Source: Melanopsichium pennsylvanicum (Eukaryota > Basidiomycota > Ustilaginomycetes > Ustilaginales). Taken from it: a stretch of DNA of 64,000 bases. Below are positions 10,444-21,300 of this stretch, in pieces. Below the pieces are notes generated by a model. The model had not been told where the DNA came from, did no database searches, and worked only from the letters and a program-made list of their open reading frames with translations. The stretch lies in the NCBI GenBank assembly GCA_900208305.1, contig OAPG01000007.1, forward strand, positions 593,001 to 657,000, in the 5' to 3' direction. Both the position numbers and the translations under genes were made by a program. Position 1 is the first letter of the stretch. Every line of letters begins with the position of its first letter.

Positions 10444-13400
10444 TTACTTGCGCTGCTCGCCATCATCATCATCATCACTGATCTCGGTGATATCCGAACT
10501 CGCCGCTTCCCTTAACTTTGCCAGCAGCGTCTGAGCAACCTTCTTTTGCTCTGCCTCATCGCTTTCGGTATCATCCTCTCCGGAAACTCTATCGGCCAAC
10601 TCCAACTTCCTCTCTCCCAAGGCGTGTATATCCTCATCAATGGTGCCCCTGCTCAGCAGCTTGACCACCGTAACTGGCTTCGTCTGCCCCATCCTGTACG
10701 ACCTGTCTGCTGCCTGCTTATCGTTGTGCGGATTAAAATCTTGGTCGAACAGGATTACCCAGTTTGCTGCAATCAAGTTAATCCCCAGTCCACCAGCCTT
10801 CGTCGAGAGCAAGAACACCGTGATGCTCGGATCGTTGGTGAACTGATCCACCAACACTTGTCTATCCTCAACTTGAGTCGACCCCGTGAACCCAACATAC
10901 TTGACTCCCATGTGTTCAAGACAAACACAGAGGATATCGAGAACCATGGTGAACTGGCTAAAGATTAAGATCCTGTCCCCTTTCGCTTGGATCTCTGGGA
11001 TCAATCGTTGCAAAGCTTGGATCTTACCAGAGTTCATCCACTCGGGGGCAGGCAAGATATGTTTGCGAGTAGCGGGGTAGGTTTGAGCGGAGAACGAGAG
11101 TTGAGCGTCGGTGTTGATCCGTAGATCTTCTTTGACATGCTCAAAGTTGTAGTCGGCATAATCGGGTTCCTTCATCAGATCTCTAGCCATAGCGTCGATT
11201 TTTGGCTCGTCAAACAAGCGGCGAGAAAGCAAAGGATGGTTGGCCGCCTTTCGCAACTCCATCAAGACATGGCCACTCTCTTTAGTAGATGCTATGACGG
11301 AGACTTTCTTGCTTCGGGTAGTGGTCGTTGCTTTGGCACTTTCGGCCTCGGCTGCAGCGACACGCTTCGTCCTTGCAACTGCTTGAGCGTAAATTTTGCG
11401 TTGTGCGGGGGTCATGTCGCAGTACTCGACACGAACCGTCTTGGTCGTCAGATCGGTAAGAACTTTATCCTTCAAGCGTCGCAGTACGAAAGGGTGCATC
11501 ATCTTCTTGGCCCTATCCACCCTCTGTTTCGACAATTGGTTCTGCTGGCCCCCGGCCTTGACCTTGAAAATCGCAGCGAGCGCCTCTTCAGCATCGCTAA
11601 AGTACTCTGGCATGATGAAATTCAGCAACGAAACGAGCTCTTGGAGGTTGTTCTGCAGGGGTGTACCCGTTAACAGAAGACGCCAGCGGGTCTTAAGCTT
11701 GAGCAGCTTATCGTACTTTTGCGACTTTCGGTTCTTCAGCATGTGTCCCTCGTCGAAGACACATACTTCGAAGCCCCCTGTACGGCAGCCAGCTTCGTCG
11801 CAGTTGGGCTTGCATTCGTTGCGACCGCATCCTCGGCGACCAAACTTGCGCAGGAAGCTGTGATCTGCTGGTCCACCCGCCGCCATGTCGTAAGTGGTGA
11901 GGATCACTTCCAGGTCGGGATCCTCTGTAAGTTCTTCCCTCAGCTCAACGCGATCCTTCATGCTACCATAGTATTTGCGCACGTGGATCGAAGGAGCGAA
12001 GAAGCGAAATTCGCGATCCCAGTTTTCGAGTACGGAGCTGGGTGCAACCACCAGATGCGGACCGCGTATGCCAATCTCCTTGAGCTGCGCAAAGAACGCA
12101 ATTACCTGTGCTGTCTTGCCGAGACCCATTTCGTCCGCGAGGATGCAGCTCGTTTTCTTGCGATACAGCAGGTTGAGCCAGTTGACACCGACAAGCTGGT
12201 AGTCTTTCAGCTTGACCCCTTTGGCGAGTGATTTGGGTTGCTCCTCAAGGTAAAATTTGTCGGTGGAAGAGCCACCCTTCTTGATACTGGAAAGGTTGAG
12301 AGTGCTTGCGGGTGTGCCTTCGCGAGAGCCTGCGAGGGAAGCGTTGACCGAGGCAGTCACTGCTGGTGATGCGAGTCCAGAAGCGGACTGGCTGGCATCG
12401 GGAAGCCATGAAGCCATAGCATCGCTAAGCTCTTTTCCGATCTTTTCGCATCTAGCCAAGACTTCGTCAACTTCATAGTATCCAGCCATGAGGTCTTTGC
12501 AGTGGTGGAAGAGTCTCGGCGTGACACCTTTGGCGGATTTGCTTCCAAGTTTGTCCTCGATATCTTCAGCATCGTCAAAGGGACGCAGAGCGATGATGGT
12601 TTCTGCCTGCAGTGCATTGCAGTTGGTCGTGTCAATGAGTGCATTGGCATCGGCAGTGTTGAACCATTTAACGGCAGCGCGTTCTTGCTTCTCCTCGCGA
12701 TCTTGGTCATCGCCGTCGTCGTCACCGGAGCTGATTTCGACGGTTTCGCGGTGTTGCCTTTTCACGGGTTGGGGTGCTAGGGACATGGTCGTGGTCTGTG
12801 ACGAGACGTGCGAGAGCGCTGGGGTGGAGGCTCTTGAGCTGGGAGTGTTGGAGATAGAGCTGGCCTGTTTAGATGTTTGGGCAATGCCATTCATACCAGG
12901 ATGGGGAGCGATCGACTTTGAAGCGGGTTGCCGAAGGCCATTGCTTGCAGGCTTGAGGCTGACGGTTTTGGTGGTGACTGCACTAGGTCTGGAGGTGAGC
13001 AACTGAATGCTTTTGGAGACATCGCCGCATGTCTGGCGCAAGGCAGCGATGACACGTCTGGGATCGAGAAGGGGTTTCTCTTTGATGATGAGTCGTGCTT
13101 TCGCTCTGAGTTCTTCATCGGAGATCGGAGCGTTGCCATTTGATGGTGGTGCTGTTGTGCTGGATTTGGCGTTTTGTGAAGGAGCGGTCGTTGGATTGCG
13201 AGCAGACGGTGGCGGTACCTCTCGGACGTCATCATCGTTACCGTCACTTTGACTGTTGAGTGATTCCTTCAAGGTAGTCTGTTTAAGTTCCGCACTCTCC
13301 CTCTCCTCCGAGGTATGGCGAGACGGTGACCTAGCACCACCTCTCACAAGGCGTCGCTTCTTGGGTTTCCGATCTTCACCAGCAGAAGATTCTGGATCAC

Positions 13401-13767
13401 TGAGATCAGAGCTCTTATCCGATGCAGCATTCTGGCGCTTGATAGTGCTGCTACCTCCAAATCTGAACTGTTCTAGACTGGACTTGAACGAGGTGGGCGC
13501 CTTCGAGGACGAGACAGAGGTGGATTTGCTGGTGACGTAAGAGCTTTGCGGCGTTACAGTTGTGAAAGAGGTTCGGCTCATGGAAGAGCCGTTGCCGGAG
13601 CTCATGGCGGAACGAAAATTGCTGCTTTCGGACATGGTGGGATGCGAGGCGATGACTGGGCTAGAATCAAGGCAAAGAATGCGTGGTGGTGAGGCGTCTT
13701 TGTGAAGGCGCTGCGTAGGTGGTGTGGTAGGCTCGATGGAGTCGTCGCTGTGGTGTCCATTCGGCAT
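10444..13767 (-). CDS. FUN30: Fun30/SMARCAD1-type SNF2 chromatin remodeller
   Basis: ATP-dependent remodeller of heterochromatin and DNA-end resection. The ATG at 13767 (MPNGHHSDD) is preferred to the longer reading from 13875, whose extra 36 residues look non-coding; this gives about 1107 residues. The N-terminal half is Ser-rich and disordered. Two helical segments (about residues 215-260 and 375-440) may be CUE-like ubiquitin-binding regions. Helicase lobe 1 begins near 500, with the Walker A DEMGLGKT near 542 and DEGH (not DEAH) near 670; DEGH is typical of the Fun30/Etl1 subfamily. Lobe 2 ends with the motif V/VI region (GGLGINL, QAADRSYRMGQ) near 1015-1045. The acidic tail ends DDDDDGEQRK. 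Odd: a cysteine-rich insertion immediately before DEGH. Confidence 0.9.
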   Translation of the reverse strand: MPNGHHSDDSIEPTTPPTQRLHKDASPPRILCLDSSPVIASHPTMSESSNFRSAMSSGNGSSMSRTSFTTVTPQSSYVTSKSTSVSSSKAPTSFKSSLEQFRFGGSSTIKRQNAASDKSSDLSDPESSAGEDRKPKKRRLVRGGARSPSRHTSEERESAELKQTTLKESLNSQSDGNDDDVREVPPPSARNPTTAPSQNAKSSTTAPPSNGNAPISDEELRAKARLIIKEKPLLDPRRVIAALRQTCGDVSKSIQLLTSRPSAVTTKTVSLKPASNGLRQPASKSIAPHPGMNGIAQTSKQASSISNTPSSRASTPALSHVSSQTTTMSLAPQPVKRQHRETVEISSGDDDGDDQDREEKQERAAVKWFNTADANALIDTTNCNALQAETIIALRPFDDAEDIEDKLGSKSAKGVTPRLFHHCKDLMAGYYEVDEVLARCEKIGKELSDAMASWLPDASQSASGLASPAVTASVNASLAGSREGTPASTLNLSSIKKGGSSTDKFYLEEQPKSLAKGVKLKDYQLVGVNWLNLLYRKKTSCILADEMGLGKTAQVIAFFAQLKEIGIRGPHLVVAPSSVLENWDREFRFFAPSIHVRKYYGSMKDRVELREELTEDPDLEVILTTYDMAAGGPADHSFLRKFGRRGCGRNECKPNCDEAGCRTGGFEVCVFDEGHMLKNRKSQKYDKLLKLKTRWRLLLTGTPLQNNLQELVSLLNFIMPEYFSDAEEALAAIFKVKAGGQQNQLSKQRVDRAKKMMHPFVLRRLKDKVLTDLTTKTVRVEYCDMTPAQRKIYAQAVARTKRVAAAEAESAKATTTTRSKKVSVIASTKESGHVLMELRKAANHPLLSRRLFDEPKIDAMARDLMKEPDYADYNFEHVKEDLRINTDAQLSFSAQTYPATRKHILPAPEWMNSGKIQALQRLIPEIQAKGDRILIFSQFTMVLDILCVCLEHMGVKYVGFTGSTQVEDRQVLVDQFTNDPSITVFLLSTKAGGLGINLIAANWVILFDQDFNPHNDKQAADRSYRMGQTKPVTVVKLLSRGTIDEDIHALGERKLELADRVSGEDDTESDEAEQKKVAQTLLAKLREAASSDITEISDDDDDGEQRK

Positions 13768-14732
13768 ATGCAGGATTGATGCTTGCCAATAGCTGCCAGA
13801 AACTAATGTGTTGCTGAAGAGGGATAGAATGCATGTGTAGTTGGGGTCAGGCCAGTAGAGTCGGGAATGAAACAATTGCGCTGATAGTGATCCAATCTTG
13901 GGTTGAAATGGCCTTGGTTACTACCCGAGCCGAATTGTGCGCATGCTCGTCGAGGCGGTCTGTTGCCGAACAAACCGATGTTGAAAGTGCTGTTTATCGG
14001 GTAGTAGCAGATGCCAAAAAGGAATAGCTACCACGATGAAGGCACGAAACGATGTCGTTTGAAGGATAGGCATGCTCACACCTCCTTCATCTACAGTCAT
14101 GCATCACGTGGTCAGGTGGGAGGGCGTTCGCGTCTACGCTGAACTAGCGGCCGTACACCTCACCTGTCAACGCGCTCTTTTCACTTCTTGTCTCGCTCTT
14201 CTCTTGCTTACTTACCTCCATGTTCTTCTCGTCCAAGGTAAGACTCACTCTAGCTTGACTGATTTCGTTAAGTCTTTTCAACCTGTTTTCCCGCCTTTGC
14301 CACTCGTTCTGTGCTCAATTGGCTCCCATTACGGCCGGCCGGGAACCTCCCTCGAGCTTGTGGTCCTCATGGTTCTTTTCGCCTGCAATTCGATATGTTT
14401 TACTTCTCGTGCGGTTATGTACCAACCAATATGTCAGACCAGGATGTAACATATCTATGCAAAGCGAAATTTCACTCAAGCTGTTCAAGCGAGTTGCACC
14501 ACCTCCAGCCCGATCAGATCTCCTCGCTTTGCTCACTGTACCCCCGATCTAAAGTGGATCAAGAAAGTTGAAGCGTATGGAAATCATAGAAACAGCACTC
14601 ACACTCATTTTACTGTAATGCTCCGTAATACGTCTTTTTTGTTCCGATGAAGAGGCGAAATTAGCGAATTATCGGGAAGCAAAATCTTTGTTTCAATTGC
14701 GATGCGAGGTTTAAGATACACATATTACTTTA
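13768..14732. other. intergenic between FUN30 start and FDH 3' end
   Basis: About 965 bp, the promoter side of FUN30 and the terminator side of the formate dehydrogenase gene. Short ORFs only. No RNA gene or repeat recognised. Confidence 0.45.
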
Positions 14733-16238
14733 TTACTTTCGCTGACCATAGGCTTTGGTAGCGTACTGACCACCCTCGACGATGACATTGACGGATTCCT
14801 GAGGCTTGCCAGCGAAGTAGTTGGTGAGAATCTCTTTTACGCCATCTGCGTAGCGCTTTTGGGCATCGAGGGATGTACCAGAGATGTGGGGCGTCATTGC
14901 CAAGCCGGCCTTTCCATGTTTGTACGGAATACCATGGTTAGCTGCGATCGTTTCGAAATGGCGAAGTGAAAGATGTTTGATGGGCACGGGAAAGGATGGA
15001 TGATGGAACAGAACAGATTAAGGGAGCGTAGCGTGGAGGGAAAACATCCAAGATTAAAATTAAATTTCGAGAAAGGAAGACGTTAGAACCGTGCTTGGGC
15101 AATAAAGAGTCTTTTGGTTCAAACCATTCACCGACATCAAGCTGAGATACATACCGGATGCATTGAACCAAGGGTGGTCCTTAGGAGGAGGCTGCTGGTT
15201 GGTGACGTCACCTCCGTATCCGAGAAGCTGGCCAGATTCGAGGGCAGACTTGATGTCTTCGGCGTTGACGATGGCACCACGGGCGGTGTTGACGATCCAC
15301 GCGCCCTTCTTCATCCAGGAGAGCTTCTCGGCATCAATGAGGCCCTTGGTGCCTTCGTAGAGAGGGCAATTGATGGTCAGCACGTCGAGCTCGGAAAGGA
15401 ACTCCTTGAGATCCTCGCGGCGGACAGCGCCAGTGTCCTTCTCGAGTTGCTCATTGCGCTGGTAGTCGTAATAAGTGAGCTTGCCGCAGTCAAAGGGCTT
15501 CAATCGCTGGAGGATACGGGAACCGATACGACCAGAGCCGAGGGTGCCGACAACCTTGCCCTCAAGATCATAAGACTGACGAGCCACCTCAGCGACGTTC
15601 CAGTCACCCTCAAGGTACTGTCGGTTAGCGGGAACAAAGTTGCGGACAAGAACGAGGATGGTCATGACGGCGTGCTCGGCGACGGAGACGACGTTGGAAC
15701 CAGTGACCTCATAGACAGAAATATTCTTCTTGTTGGCGACATCGAGATCGACGTGGTCAGAGCCGACACCGGCGGTGACACAGCACTTGAGATTCTTGGC
15801 CTCCTCGAGGACTTCGGCGGTGAGGTAGGCAGGGTGGAAGGGAGTGGTGATAACGATTTCGGCGTCCCTAATGTGCTTGCGGAATTCAGAGTTGGGTCCA
15901 TCCTTGTCAGCAGTGACGATGAGCTCGTGACCCTGCTCCTTGAGCCAGTCAGCGATGCCAAGCTTGTTTTCGACAGTGCCGAGCAGTTTAGGCTGCTCGT
16001 CACCGTACTTGCCGGCGGTGTAGAGGACAGCAACGATCTGCAACGGTCAAAATCACAATGGCAACGCGAAAAAATGAGCCTCTGAGGGTATAAATTGGTT
16101 GTACGTCGCAACGGCCGATGCCCATGTTGTATTTGAACTTACCTTAACCATGTTGGGTCTAGTAGTAGAGAATGCACGAAGGGTGGGAGAGACGGATCGA
16201 GGAAGTGTGGTACGAAAAAGAGAAGCTCTAGCTAGCAT
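14733..16238 (-). CDS. NAD-dependent formate dehydrogenase, mitochondrial
   Basis: Oxidises formate to CO2 with NAD+. Three exons: 16238-16143, 16037-15155 and 14941-14733, giving 395 residues. Both introns (GTAAGT...GCAG, 105 bp; GTATGT...GCAG, 213 bp) are needed to keep the conserved frame, and the second joins FNAS to NHGIPYKHG. Residues 1-29 ([15 protein letters not shown]...) form an Arg/Ser-rich mitochondrial presequence. A second Met at residue 30 (MVK, then IVAVLY) coincides with the usual cytosolic FDH start. Family marks: [10 protein letters not shown], the NAD-binding GSGRIGSRI (usually GAGRIG), NTARG with the catalytic Arg, and [13 protein letters not shown] with the catalytic His. 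It lies beside the siderophore NRPS but has no obvious link with it. Confidence 0.93.
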
Positions 16239-18318
16239 GATATGGGGGCTATTATATGTGTCGAGCCAGAAAGCGAGAATTTCGGAGGGGTAAGTGCAGA
16301 GGTTGTTGAAACAGGTCGCAGCTAAATATTCAAAGTCTCTAGCGGCCGAGCTCAGAAGCTGGGGCAGTACATCACACTCTGCCTTGCTTTAAGACGTTGG
16401 AGTAATTCTCTTTTAGACTCTCTCTCTCCCTCTCATAAGACTTGTGCGGGAAATCAGCCAAACTAAGGCGAGACAAGGGTCGACGCCGCGAACACCGAGA
16501 CTGATACCTTGGCCATGTCTAACAAGACAAGACTGCCGCAAAAAGTTGACTGGGCCACGATGCGGGGAAGCAAGTAAAAACATGGCGCAAAGATGACAGC
16601 TGCAGATGCAGCGCATGGGCATCAGCATCAGCCCACCAAAAAAAAGGAAACAAAAAACCCCATAATCCCCAACCGCGGCACGAGAGGAGAACAGATTTAG
16701 GCGAACAAGGTGGAGGCAGAAAATTGCGCGGTTCACCGACTTTCGCAGCAATAAATGGTTTCGGCTGGTGCGACCGATGCCCGAAAGCTGCCTTTAGGCG
16801 GGGTTACTTCGGATGGGCTTCTCTGTGTCATCTTCTGAACTGATGTGAACAGTGACCAGTGGTTGCATTTGCCAACGATCTCCAACACGTAGTAGCCCGA
16901 CAGTACGCAAAAAAGAGCTCATGATGCGATGCGATGTGATGTGAGGGGAAATCGATTTCCTACCGGCCCATGTAAAGTAAATTACTGTAACGTCAGCCTA
17001 CGGAAAAATCGCCAAGAATCCTCTCTATCTCTCTCGTTCTAGCCAGCCTAATGTGCGTGTTGTTCTTGGTGCGGGGTTCCTAGCTGAACAAAAATCGGCA
17101 TGTGCTCTGCAGACAGCATCCTTTCCAACAAAGCCACTCACAAGATGATGAGTGTAGATGCGGAGCAAGACGGAATCAAGCGCAACCAGGCGCCGTTATA
17201 TTTGGCAACCCGCTTGGTCGCTTACTGACCTTTAGATCTCGCTTTGACTAAGTTCTTCGGTGACTGATGCTCGTCAAATCATCCAGTCGAGCCAAGAAGA
17301 AGATGCGGGTCGAGACGAGAGAGATCTGGCCCCATCCTCGTTCGTCGACGTGAAGCAAGAAACGAGCATGTATGTGAGAGCGATGAGAGCATGGCTTTGA
17401 GTGGGACTATGATGCTACTAATAGAAACCACCCAGTGCAGCAATCACAGCTTCCAGCAGTGGGACAAGACTAGCAGAGTTGCCGGACTCAACCTGAGGGC
17501 GGAATGCAGCTTTAGCCTTTCATCAAAGCCTCTCCGAACCAGGCTGCCAGTTGAACGATATGCGCAGTGATTGCATCGCTTGGCATGCATTGCGCTTGGT
17601 CTAACTATACCCTCTCTTCTAAAAGCAAGAAAACCCACTTTCGGGTTGGATCGGTCGTATGCCCGTCTATGCGCTCGTTGAAGAATCCTGCGTGGCTCCA
17701 CAGCTCCCCCCCCAACTCTCTCTCTCTCTCTCCGCTGACGTGCACTGCTACCTTGAAAAATGTAGACTTGCAAGGCAACTCGGAATTATGGACCCAAGAC
17801 TCACCTATTTCAGTAATACATACTATCGAAAAAAAAAAAAACTACATTGTTACGAGCTCGAGGAGCTGCTTGATATATGTTCACAAGACGCATGCTCTGT
17901 CATCTCAGACCGATGACTGCTTGCTATGACAGTATCTGCCCCGTCACGCTACCCGCTTTTGACCAACACATCTCCAAACGCTCGTTACTGTTGCAGCTTT
18001 AAACATTATTAAACGTGACTACTCCACAAATGCTTGAAACTCTATACGGTAATCTATCAATCACGTGAATAGAAAAAAAGGCACAAAGAAAAAGCCTCCT
18101 ACCTCATATCTCACTAGATCCATCTGCTGAGTGCGCATGGACCACTCTTTGTGCCAAGCTGCACCATGGCCAACACCATTCTTCGCTGAGCGTAGTTGAC
18201 CTTGAAAAGCTTCATCTTTATTCCAATTCGGCGTGTACCATTCTAACCATACTATATTCTCGCATTTATTATACATTTTCAACAACCAATCGCAAACTTG
18301 TCTTCTGTCCAAAGCATA
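16239..18318. other. intergenic, FDH promoter and NRPS 3' flank
   Basis: 2.08 kb without a convincing gene. It contains a CT-rich tract near 17710-17735 and a short GATGCGATGTGATGT-like run near 16923. Part of it must be the formate dehydrogenase promoter. No tRNA or other RNA gene was recognised. Confidence 0.45.
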
Positions 18319-21300
18319 TTACTCGAGCTGAGCGATAGTCTTCTTCACCAACTCGACCAGTCTGTGCACGAGAGGCTGGAGTTGAGCCTCGCGAATGACA
18401 CCAATCTTGGCCTTGAGCGCTATATCCACTCGTCCATCCTTCCTGCCAAGAATTACATCCAGATTCACGTCGGGCTGCCAAATGCTCGCGTAACCTTCCA
18501 CTGCCTTGACCAGGCTCTTTGCCTCGACACCATTTTCACCGTTCTGCTTATCAGCGTAGCTGAGCGGATGCCCGAGGTCTACAGCTTGCATCTCGGCATG
18601 ATTCTCAGCAGAGTCCTCGTCGGAGACATCTTCTGAGCTGATAAGCAAGTTGACAAAGGTATTGTACGACGCCTTGTCAGTGGGCAGCTTGCCCCAGCGA
18701 TGAGCAGAAATCAGGTCTGTCTGTTCGAACTTGCCCCGTGTCCTTAGAGCTGCGGTGGCTGCTCTAGCTTGTTCCATCGTCGAATTGCCCTCGAGCGCGA
18801 TGGGAAGCATGTTCAGCAATGGCCCTTGAACCCTTTCTAACGAGTCGAAAGCCGATGATCGACCCAACTGATACAGACCAAACACCGGAGATGCGCCCTC
18901 AAGTTGTTCTGAGAGAAGCGTCGACCAGGCAGCAAGGACCAAGGAGGGCAGCGTCACGCCAGCCTTCCTCAATTGAGCGTCTACGTCAGATGAGATCGAC
19001 ATTGCATTGCGCTCCATATGGAACGCATGTTCGTCAATAGACGAGGTCGTGTCGCTTGATGGTAGAAGACCAGGGCTGGCTTTGGCGAGCGAGTGAGACC
19101 AGTACTCCTCAGCCTCGCTCTTGATCTGCAGCTGTTCCTCAGAGATGTGCTCGACAGCAGAGACCCATTCGCTGGAGCTGATGAGAGGTCCACCGTGGTA
19201 CACTGAAACATAGTCCCGGACGAGCAATTCGATGGAGAAAGCGTCGTAGAGCACGTGGTGTAGCGAGAACACCAGGGTATCTCTCACCATGGTTAGCTGA
19301 ACGCAAGGTTTGGTGAGATCTTGCCATCCGGCCGAGGCATGGCGAGCCACCACTTGCTTTGCCGTCTCCTCGGCCTCTCCCTTCTCCGTGGACACTTCCA
19401 CGAAATGAGATTCATCTGCAGTAGAGTCGGCCGTGAAAACGACTTGTGCCGCACTGCCGTCTCTCCCCAGCATGAACCCCGTGCGCAGAATGGGCTGGAG
19501 CTGACGTAGCTTGTTCCAGGCTCCTTTGGCTTTAGCAGACGACACGCCGGGAAGACGATAGGCAAAGCTGAAGCCTCCTGCACCGCGACCCTTGGATTGC
19601 GCCCAGGTGGCGAGCCACAACTTCTGTCCAGCAAGGATAGGGAGCACACGCTCGACACGGTCTGCCTCGATGCCGAGCTGCGATGCGACTCGCTGAGCCA
19701 ATGCAGGCGATACTGTGGAAGCGCCGTTAGTGTGGCCGTTGCCGTTCACATGTCCATTGGCGGGCCCATTGACTTTGACTCCATGGGCCTGCGCTCGTCC
19801 AGCAAGAATACCATTGATAGTCTCACCCGCAACGATCTCGCCCATGCGCAAATTGATACCAGCCTTGCGAGCCTGAGAAGCGATGCGGATGGCAGAGATC
19901 GAGTCGAGACCAAGCAACGACAGGCGGGTGTTGCCGTGCAACTCGTTCTCATCGACACCGGCGACTCTGCTAATAATGGAGGCGAGTTGGCGTCCATCTC
20001 CGCTGAGAGATACCGCGGCATTTGGATCTCCCTTTGTGGCTGATGAGGCGGCTACTGCCGCAGATTCTCCAGCCAGATGCACGGGGAAAACGGTCTTTCC
20101 AAAGACCTCGGGCAGCGCCGAGACTGGTTGATCGACACCGGTTGAGATGTGCTGCAACAATACCTCGAGCTTCTCCACCATATCAGCAAGCGCACGTCGA
20201 TCGTAGCGTCTGCTATCGGCTTTGGCCACGATAGACATCTTGCTCGGACCTTGAACAAACGCAACGTTGAGTGTATACTGAGCTCTCTCTTCACCGCTGT
20301 CCGGCAGCTCAAGTGGATGCCATTTACCATTATCAGCCTCTTCATAGGCCCTCTGATAGTCAAAGAGTGCATCGAAGAGCTGGCCCCGCTGGAGCTTGGC
20401 TTGCACGTCACGAAGGGCTGCACGTCGGTGCGATCTGCCAGCATCATTGGCTGTCTGTAGCGATGCAGCAAAGTTCTTAACAGGTTCGTCCAGGTCTGCG
20501 AAGCGAATGCGGGTGGCCACCGTATTGAACGCCGGTCCAACAGCGGTGTCGGCCTCGGGAACTAGGTCCAAGAGGCCAAAGAGCTGACCGAAGCAGACGT
20601 CTCGAGTGTTACTCTCAAGTGCTAGCAGCTTGCCGAAAGCGAGGTTGCACAGCACTTGAAGCGAGACACCAAGCGGACGGCAGCGCGACTCCAGCTCTTG
20701 AAAGGTAACTGCGAGATCTCGTTCAATCAAGATCGTGGCACCCTTGCTCTTGTCCACGCGTAAGAGCCTTGGCCGGAATCCTTTAAATGCTTCTACCCAG
20801 TGTTGCACATCCTGTTCCTGCGACAAGATCGAAGGCACCAATTTGTAGAACGGCAGACGAGCCGGCAACTGCTTGTTGTCGACAGTGATCAGTGCTTGAA
20901 AGTCATCCAGGAGCTGAGGCAGGGATGTACCATCGTACAGAGCGTGGTGGATGCTTAGCATGATGACCATCTTCCCATCTTGGTGTCCTTCCGGCCACGT
21001 GTGCAGGACGTGAGGTGGGACTCGGAAAGCTTCCTCGTCCTCAAATGATGGCTGTCCGTCGACTTTCCCGAAATCTTTGCTTGAGAAGAAGCCAGGATGC
21101 TCGACAAGGCGGGGTGCAGCGACCGAGTGCACTGCCTGCGCCCAAGGATGAGCGCCTTCGACGGGGTGAAAAGTGGTCCTGAGGATGTCGAGACGCTCGG
21201 TTAGCTTCCTCCAAGCTGCTATTACCTGCTCTGATGCCACTTCAGCGAGCTGAAAAGCGTGATGGTGGAAGTACAGGCTACCGGCAGAGGCCAAGGACTG

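Noticed and set aside
14733..16238. Formate dehydrogenase as part of the siderophore cluster
   Set aside because: It is separated by 2 kb, belongs to central one-carbon metabolism and has no known step in ferrichrome synthesis.
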